Below, piece by piece: positions 57,491-64,000 of a DNA stretch of 64,000 nt. The stretch covers positions 80,645 to 144,644 of the forward strand of contig WTXG01000090.1 of assembly GCA_022496185.1 (NCBI GenBank), given 5' to 3'. Made by a program: the position numbers and the translations under genes. How positions within the stretch are numbered: the stretch's first letter is position 1; every line of letters starts with the position of its first letter. Under the pieces are notes generated by a model, which was not told the DNA's origin, did no database searches, and saw only the letters and a program-made list of their open reading frames with translations. The DNA is from Multifurca ochricompacta. Its lineage: Eukaryota; Basidiomycota; Agaricomycetes; Russulales; Russulaceae.

Positions 57491-58289
57491 CTAGGAGCCA
57501 CCTCGATCTTTGTCGTGTTGTGGGGAAAGCTCAATATCTCTGGGGTATATCACATCGTCCCAATCTATGAGTATGAGCTCGTCGAGACCGCGTGTATAGA
57601 GCTCTCGTATAAATTCTCCGTCCGAGAGATCCTCCTCGTCGAGACCGTGGGTATAGAACTCTCGTATAAACTCTCCGTCCGAGAGATCCTCCTCGTCGAT
57701 CAACGTGGTGAAGGACCCGTCCCCACATTCGGACAACTCCTCGGAGTCTGTGTCTGTGTCATAGTCCTCATCTTCCGGAGCAACTTCCTTCTTGGCCATA
57801 AGGACCTTCACAAGCTTGTGGCCAAAGTCCAGCCAACAGTCGAACTCGTCCCAGTGACAAGAACGTCCAGTGAGAATGGCGTCCCGCAGGAGCATGTATA
57901 TCTCCTCGACTATAGTTTCCAGGCGGAAGACATCCTACGCATTGCAGAATCAGAAAAGAGTTAGTAAATTGACGCAACATGAGTTTTTTTTCTAATAAAA
58001 AACATTTACTCACCAGTTCTGCGAAGTCTGCGTAGGAGGCACCTATCAATGAGGCTAGTTCTCCGTAGACCTTACAAAATCGAGGCGGCACTATTGGAGC
58101 GGGTAGTAAAGAACGAAAGATATCATCGAGATCATCGTTGTCTGTATAAAAATTGGAGCTTTCTGCGAGTGTGGAACTCTGTCGGTCGGAATCCGTGTCG
58201 CTCTGACTGTCCGCAAGGAAGTCGTTCCAACAGGCTAGGGAGGAAGCCACGAAGGCGGCTGTTTCGGAGGAACATGGGCGGGCCTTCAT
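57491..58289 (-). CDS. Unrecognised acidic protein with internal repeat, 239 residues
   Basis: Exons 58014-58289 and 57491-57934 join in frame over a 79-nt intron (GTGAGT...GCGTAG) that contains a good branch site (TTTACTAAC). The product is strongly acidic. It has a Ser/Asp-rich N-terminal part (SQSDTDSDRQSS, DNDDLDD), a helical middle (LETIVEEIYMLLRDAILTGR, WLDFGHKLVKVLM) and an acidic C-terminus (EDEDYDTDTDSEEL). There a 19-residue unit beginning DEEDLSDGEFIRE occurs twice in tandem, followed by a partial third start. No family recognised. The clean splice site and acid-biased composition support a real gene. Confidence 0.65.
57584..57697 (-). repeat. 57-bp tandem duplication within the acidic gene
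   Basis: Units 57584-57640 and 57641-57697 differ at only a few positions and are a multiple of three, so they preserve the reading frame. They encode the doubled 19-residue unit. Confidence 0.9.
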
Positions 58290-58919
58290 AGCGGATCAGT
58301 GGGAGGTATAATTCCGATCTTTCGATGTCGAAGACAATGCCCGACTGAGACGGGCAGCAGGATGGGTCCTAGGCATTATTGAAGCCAAGATGAAAGGATA
58401 AATACGTCGACGACATGTGTCGATGAAATGCGCCTCATTGTGGTCGCGGCAGACCAAGCAGCCACACTGAAATGTACTCGACATATTCCGACCTCCTGAA
58501 AAAGGCAATCAGACAAAGGAAGTCTGCCACATAAAGTCTCAGGTTGTTTGGCTTCGACCGAATTATAACGTAGGAATAATGGCGAACGAAGGCTTTTGGT
58601 GTTCAACGACCCCAAATCCTCATAGGTACATCGACCGCTTACACGCTGACGACCAAGCACGCGTCGATCTGCGAGGATATGGCTCCGATGCCACGGCCCG
58701 TGTCGGGTTTCCCATGAGATACTGTAAGAGTAGATGCGACACCAAGCGGTTCACTCCTAGGTAGCCCGAGGGACAATCCAATGAACATGATCTCGGTCCC
58801 CCTGCCCAGGATGAGAAGCGCGCATGCTAAGCCAATAGTATGCCGCGTCCGCCGAGTTGGAGGAAGAATGAGAACCATGAACTTTGTACATTTTTGGGGT
58901 GCCAATGCTGCTTTGATTA
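58290..58919. other. Spacer, possible upstream exon on the minus strand
   Basis: A frame at 58296-58508 contains CGCLVCRDHNEAHFIDTC, a Cys/His cluster, but I found no splice link to the neighbouring gene. Otherwise nothing is supported. Confidence 0.35.
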
Positions 58920-60258
<1,339 letters not shown>

Positions 60259-60459
60259 GATGAGAGAAAAAAATCAAGTGAGATGATAATGAATCATCCA
60301 AATCCGACGACTTGGGCGCGGCGCAGTCATCCGCCGAGTCCCAGAGGCGGAAAGCGCCCGTTAACGTTTCCCCATCATCACAACTCGTCGCCGCCGCGTC
60401 AGCTACCTCCATCGACGGTCGTTTTGCACGCAATTTCGGAGCCAAGGGTGTGGGTGCTC
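60259..60459. promoter_or_regulatory. Divergent promoter between deoxyhypusine synthase and Sec7 gene
   Basis: About 200 bp separate the two start codons, which face away from each other. Both genes must draw their promoters from this interval or from each other's 5' ends. No clear TATA box was seen. Confidence 0.5.
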
Positions 60460-63400
60460 ATGGATAGTGATCGGTCGTCTCGCTTGGCCCAGGACGTGGA
60501 AATCCCGACTTCGATGCACTCCAACATCGGCGACACTGAGACACCAGGTATTATTTACGATAGCGCAACAACAAATGGACATGTCAGTACAGGTTTGAAG
60601 AATGATTTAGAGGACTTTATCCCGGACGCCATAAAAATTGAACCTAGTTTTGAGGAAAGTGAGGAAAGGGCAGAGGAAGATTCGGCCACTCAAAGCGCCG
60701 AAAGCGACGACGGAGAGGGCTTGCAGGATGTGCCGTTGGGAAATAGCAAGGTCAACGTGGGTTTATCCCCTCTTCATTCATTGAACATTTCGAGGCTCAG
60801 GAAGACATCTAGGCTACCGGTGCTGTAAATGAACACGCAGCGCCTAGCGACCATATCCCGGACCATGATTCGAGCGAGCAGCAGCCCAAACCTGCTGTTC
60901 CTACAGCACTTTCTGTGGGTGCACCTTATACTCACCCATACAAGTTTGATTCAAGGATATCTAGGCTACCAATTCCGAGTTTCAACGTGTCCTCCCTGAT
61001 GTTCCTCCATCTCCCCCTTCACCGCCCCTTCCAGAAAAAAACAACTATTCATAGTGTACCTTCAGCTTCACCCAGAGAAAGTCTACCGCGTCTGCAGCCC
61101 AACGGCGCCCACAGTGTAGTGTCCCCGTCCTTGTCTACGAACTCCCTACCTTCCGCATCCTCCCCTAGCGGGGCTGCGCACCGACGTTCCCTCACTATCC
61201 CCAAAGGGAATCCCGTTTCCTCGGTGCTTATTACCTCTGCTCTCGAGACGATCGCCGCGTCGCGTGAAGCCAAAAAGTCCGCGCCACTGCGCGAGTGCGC
61301 GCACAGGGCTCTCGAGTTGGTTCGGGCGGATTTGGCGGGAGATCAACCTCACGAGATATTCGAACCCCTGCGCCTTGCATGTGAGACGCGTTCGGAAAAA
61401 CTAATGATTGCTTCCTTGGACTGTATCACCAAACTCATCTCTCACTCGTTCTTCATTGATGACTCTTCCCCACATCTTGCTTCACTCCCGTCCCCTCCGC
61501 CGTCCCCCGGACCTGGCCGGCGAGACTCTAATTCAAGCATACCTGAGCCTTCGCTCGTTGACCTTGTCGTGCATACAATCACGTCTTGCCATACTGAGAC
61601 TTCTCCGGATGCCGTCTCGCTACAAGTTGTCAGAGCCTTGCTCGCGCTTGTGCTCTCTTCAACTATTTTAGTCCACCAGAGCTCGCTGCTGAAGGCAGTG
61701 AGAACTGTGTACAATGTCTTCCTTATGAGCAACGACCCGTCAACCAGACAGTCGCCCAGGGTAGTCTCACGCAAATGGTAAACCAGGTTTTTGCGCGTTG
61801 CAAGATTGGACTGCCGTACGGAAACACGGACCACGAAGGCGTGACATTCGTCGGTACAAGCACGAACTCGTCAAGGCGTGCCTCTATCGCACCTTCGACA
61901 CCCGACTCCGTTCCTGCGTCTTCATTGCCCCTGGATGACAATGCCGCTGGAACCCCGGCTTCCAGGAATTCCTCCGAAGGAGAAACCTTAGCCACCTCAG
62001 CTTCTCAAGAGGAACGCAGTGAGCAAGGGTCCCCTGGCTACAAGTCACCTGAGGCTTTGGAAGCACCCCTCCGCACTCGTAAGTAGCCTATTAAATGTAC
62101 AGGATCTAATTTACGTGTAACCGTGATCATAGAGGATCCCCTGAGCACGAGGGCTTACATTTGAATGGCTCCACCAATCATGGGCCCTTGACTACGAAAG
62201 ACCTTTTTATCAAAGACGCCTTCTTAGTTTTTCGTGCAATGTGTAAGCTCACGATGAAGCCCCTTAACACCGAAAGGTCCGTATTTTGAATTCTACCTTT
62301 CAGCTCGTAGCCTATACGCCGTTACAGTGAACGCGATCTAAAGTCGCACGCCATGCGCTCGAAGCTGCTCTCATTGCATATGGTACTGATTATCCTTAGC
62401 TCCCACATGGACGTCTTTGTATCTTCTACATCCATTATCTATTCCTCCAGCTCTCACGAGGCAAATTCGTTCATTCAAATGGCGAATCAATATCTCTGTC
62501 TGTGCCTCAGTCGTAATGCCGTTAGTCCCGTACCGCAAGTTTTCGAAATAAGCGTTGAGATATTCTGGCGCACTCTGTCTGGGCTGCGCACCAAGCTGAA
62601 GAAGGAGATCGAGGTTCTCTTCCACGAAATATTCATTCCAATTTTAGAGATGAAGACCTCGACGTTAAAGCAAAAGTCTGTTATCCTCTCAATGATTTCG
62701 AGGCTCTGCCAGGACCCGCAGGCGATCGTCGATATCTACATCAACTACGACTGTGACAGCCAGGCCACAGACAACATCTACGAGCAGTAAGTCCATACTT
62801 GTTATGATTTACGCGAAGTTTCGGCTTGACATTCTTTTCAGTCTGGTCAATGTCATCACGAAGCTCAGCAGTAGCACTTATTCCGGCGTTGCGGGTCAGA
62901 AGAACGTAGAACCCGCGGGTACCGCCCCGCCACCACCCGCGAAGCCACAAAATATGAGTCTTGCACCATCCCTCAGTACGACCGCCCTTGGCAACCCAAG
63001 TGCCGTTGACCCTACAACGCTTGGCCAGTCCGAGGCGCAGCTTCGCCGACAAGGCCTCGAGTGTCTCGTTTCTGTGCTACGCTCCCTCGTGGCGTGGGGA
63101 ACCGGGAAGTGTGCGCCGTCGGAAGACTCCGGCAACAACGCGGCGACGCCAGACGCGTCAGTGTCGCTCGACCGGCTTCCGCTCCCAGATGTCGCTCGAG
63201 GTCCGACTCCGGATATTGCAGACGACCCAAGCAGGTTTGAGAGTGCGAAACAAAAGAAGACAACTTTGATGGAAGGGATCAAGCGGTTCAACCAGAAGCC
63301 AAAGAAGGTGCATAGTATCGTCGTGCGTGGGGTCATTGAAATTGACCTGTGCTCGGTCAGGGTATACAATTTCTTGTTGAGACTGGCTTTATCCAAAGTC

Positions 63401-64000
63401 AAGGGCCTCAAGATGTTGCCAGGTTCCTTCTCAATACGGAAGGGCTGAGTAAAGCCATGATTGGCGAGTACCTCGGTGAAGGGTGGGTTTCTGCCACTTT
63501 TCCCTAGCGGTCGCATTGATGCATTCCAGGGACGAGGTCAACGTTGCTACTATGCATGCGTTTGTTGATATGATCGACCTTCGGAATACTGGATTCGTCG
63601 ACGCACTCCGCGCGTTCTTGCAGGCGTTCCGCCTTCCAGGGGAGGCTCAGAAGATTGATCGTTTCATGCTCAAGTTTGCCGAGCGATATATCGAGGGTAA
63701 CACACAGACCCCATTTGCCAATGCTGGTATGTGTGCTTCTACCGCCTCTGCTGCCTTTGGGCTAATAGTCTTGTAGATGCCGCCTACGTATTATCTTACT
63801 CAACGATTATGCTGAACACGGATGCGCACAATCCACAAGTCAAGCACCGGATGACGAAGAACGACTTCATCAAGAACAATCGTGGGGTCAACGATAGTGC
63901 CGACCTTCCAGAGGAATTCCTCTCCAACATATACGACGACATCGTGAGCAACGAGATCCGCATGAAGGACGAGATGGATGCTGTCCTTGGACAAATCCCT
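60460..64000 (+). CDS. SEC7: Sec7-type ARF guanine-nucleotide exchange factor, BIG/Sec7 family (5' part)
   Basis: A trans-Golgi large ARF-GEF that loads GTP on ARF1. It is cut by the right edge. Supported exons: 60460-60750, 60813-62078 (one base missing near 61738), 62135-62276, 62328-62786, 62842-63307, 63361-63482, 63530-63726 and 63777 on. Details of 60813-61070 are uncertain. The N-terminal DCB region ([38 protein letters not shown], then [20 protein letters not shown] in the next frame) is followed by the HUS region ([37 protein letters not shown]). The Sec7 domain begins near 63290: GEYLGEGDEVN includes the catalytic glutamate finger, followed by [49 protein letters not shown] and IKNNRGVND. 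Typical members exceed 1,800 residues, so more than half lies outside. Confidence 0.95.

Overview
The window looks like a piece of a filamentous basidiomycete genome, probably an Agaricomycete. It has many short GT-AG introns (about 38-67 nt, with one of about 380 nt), fungal housekeeping genes (Mdm34, deoxyhypusine synthase, a Sec7-type ARF-GEF), fungal retroelements, and a large multigene family matching the Agaricomycete DUF6535 membrane-protein family. Family names come from recalled motifs; no search was run.

Layout. Positions 1-44,000 are an array of twelve DUF6535 genes and gene remnants, all on the minus strand. Three (E 6904-9650, E' 30180-32926, J 41365-43961) look intact and D (13863-15968) is intact with a short tail. 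B (23044-25124) has a short, decayed tail. G (17592-20421) and I (35085-37706) each carry a one-base frameshift. A (1-1673) runs off the window. C, F, H and a 37-codon remnant of I are pseudogenes. The typical model has three exons: exon 1 gives a short variable leader, exon 2 ends in the conserved ADADGIL(V/I)F motif, and a long exon 3 carries about five membrane segments, a cytosolic region with an acidic DEDHELE motif, and usually a Ser/Thr/Pro-rich tail.

The array is structured by a large segmental duplication: about 1-11108 is repeated at about 23450-35198. The two copies have since diverged by insertions that leave the empty site intact in the other copy: a 588-bp hAT element (copy 1), a LINE fragment and a 760-bp hAT element (copy 2). 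Both copies carry a long-TIR, MULE-like DNA transposon with a truncated two-exon zinc-ribbon gene. One stretch of about 250 bp in gene E differs sharply between copies, as expected from gene conversion.

Positions 44,000-48,900 are a graveyard of LTR retroelements: a Gag zinc-knuckle relic, two long palindromes, and a Ty3/gypsy chromovirus relic split by a solo LTR. From 48,866 to 64,000 the content is mostly single-copy: mdm34 (ERMES complex), an unrecognised spliced gene, a small predicted membrane protein, an acidic protein with a 57-bp internal repeat, deoxyhypusine synthase, and divergently from it the 5' part of a Sec7 ARF-GEF that runs off the right edge. One-base frameshifts in the last two highly conserved genes suggest consensus errors in the assembly, or decay.
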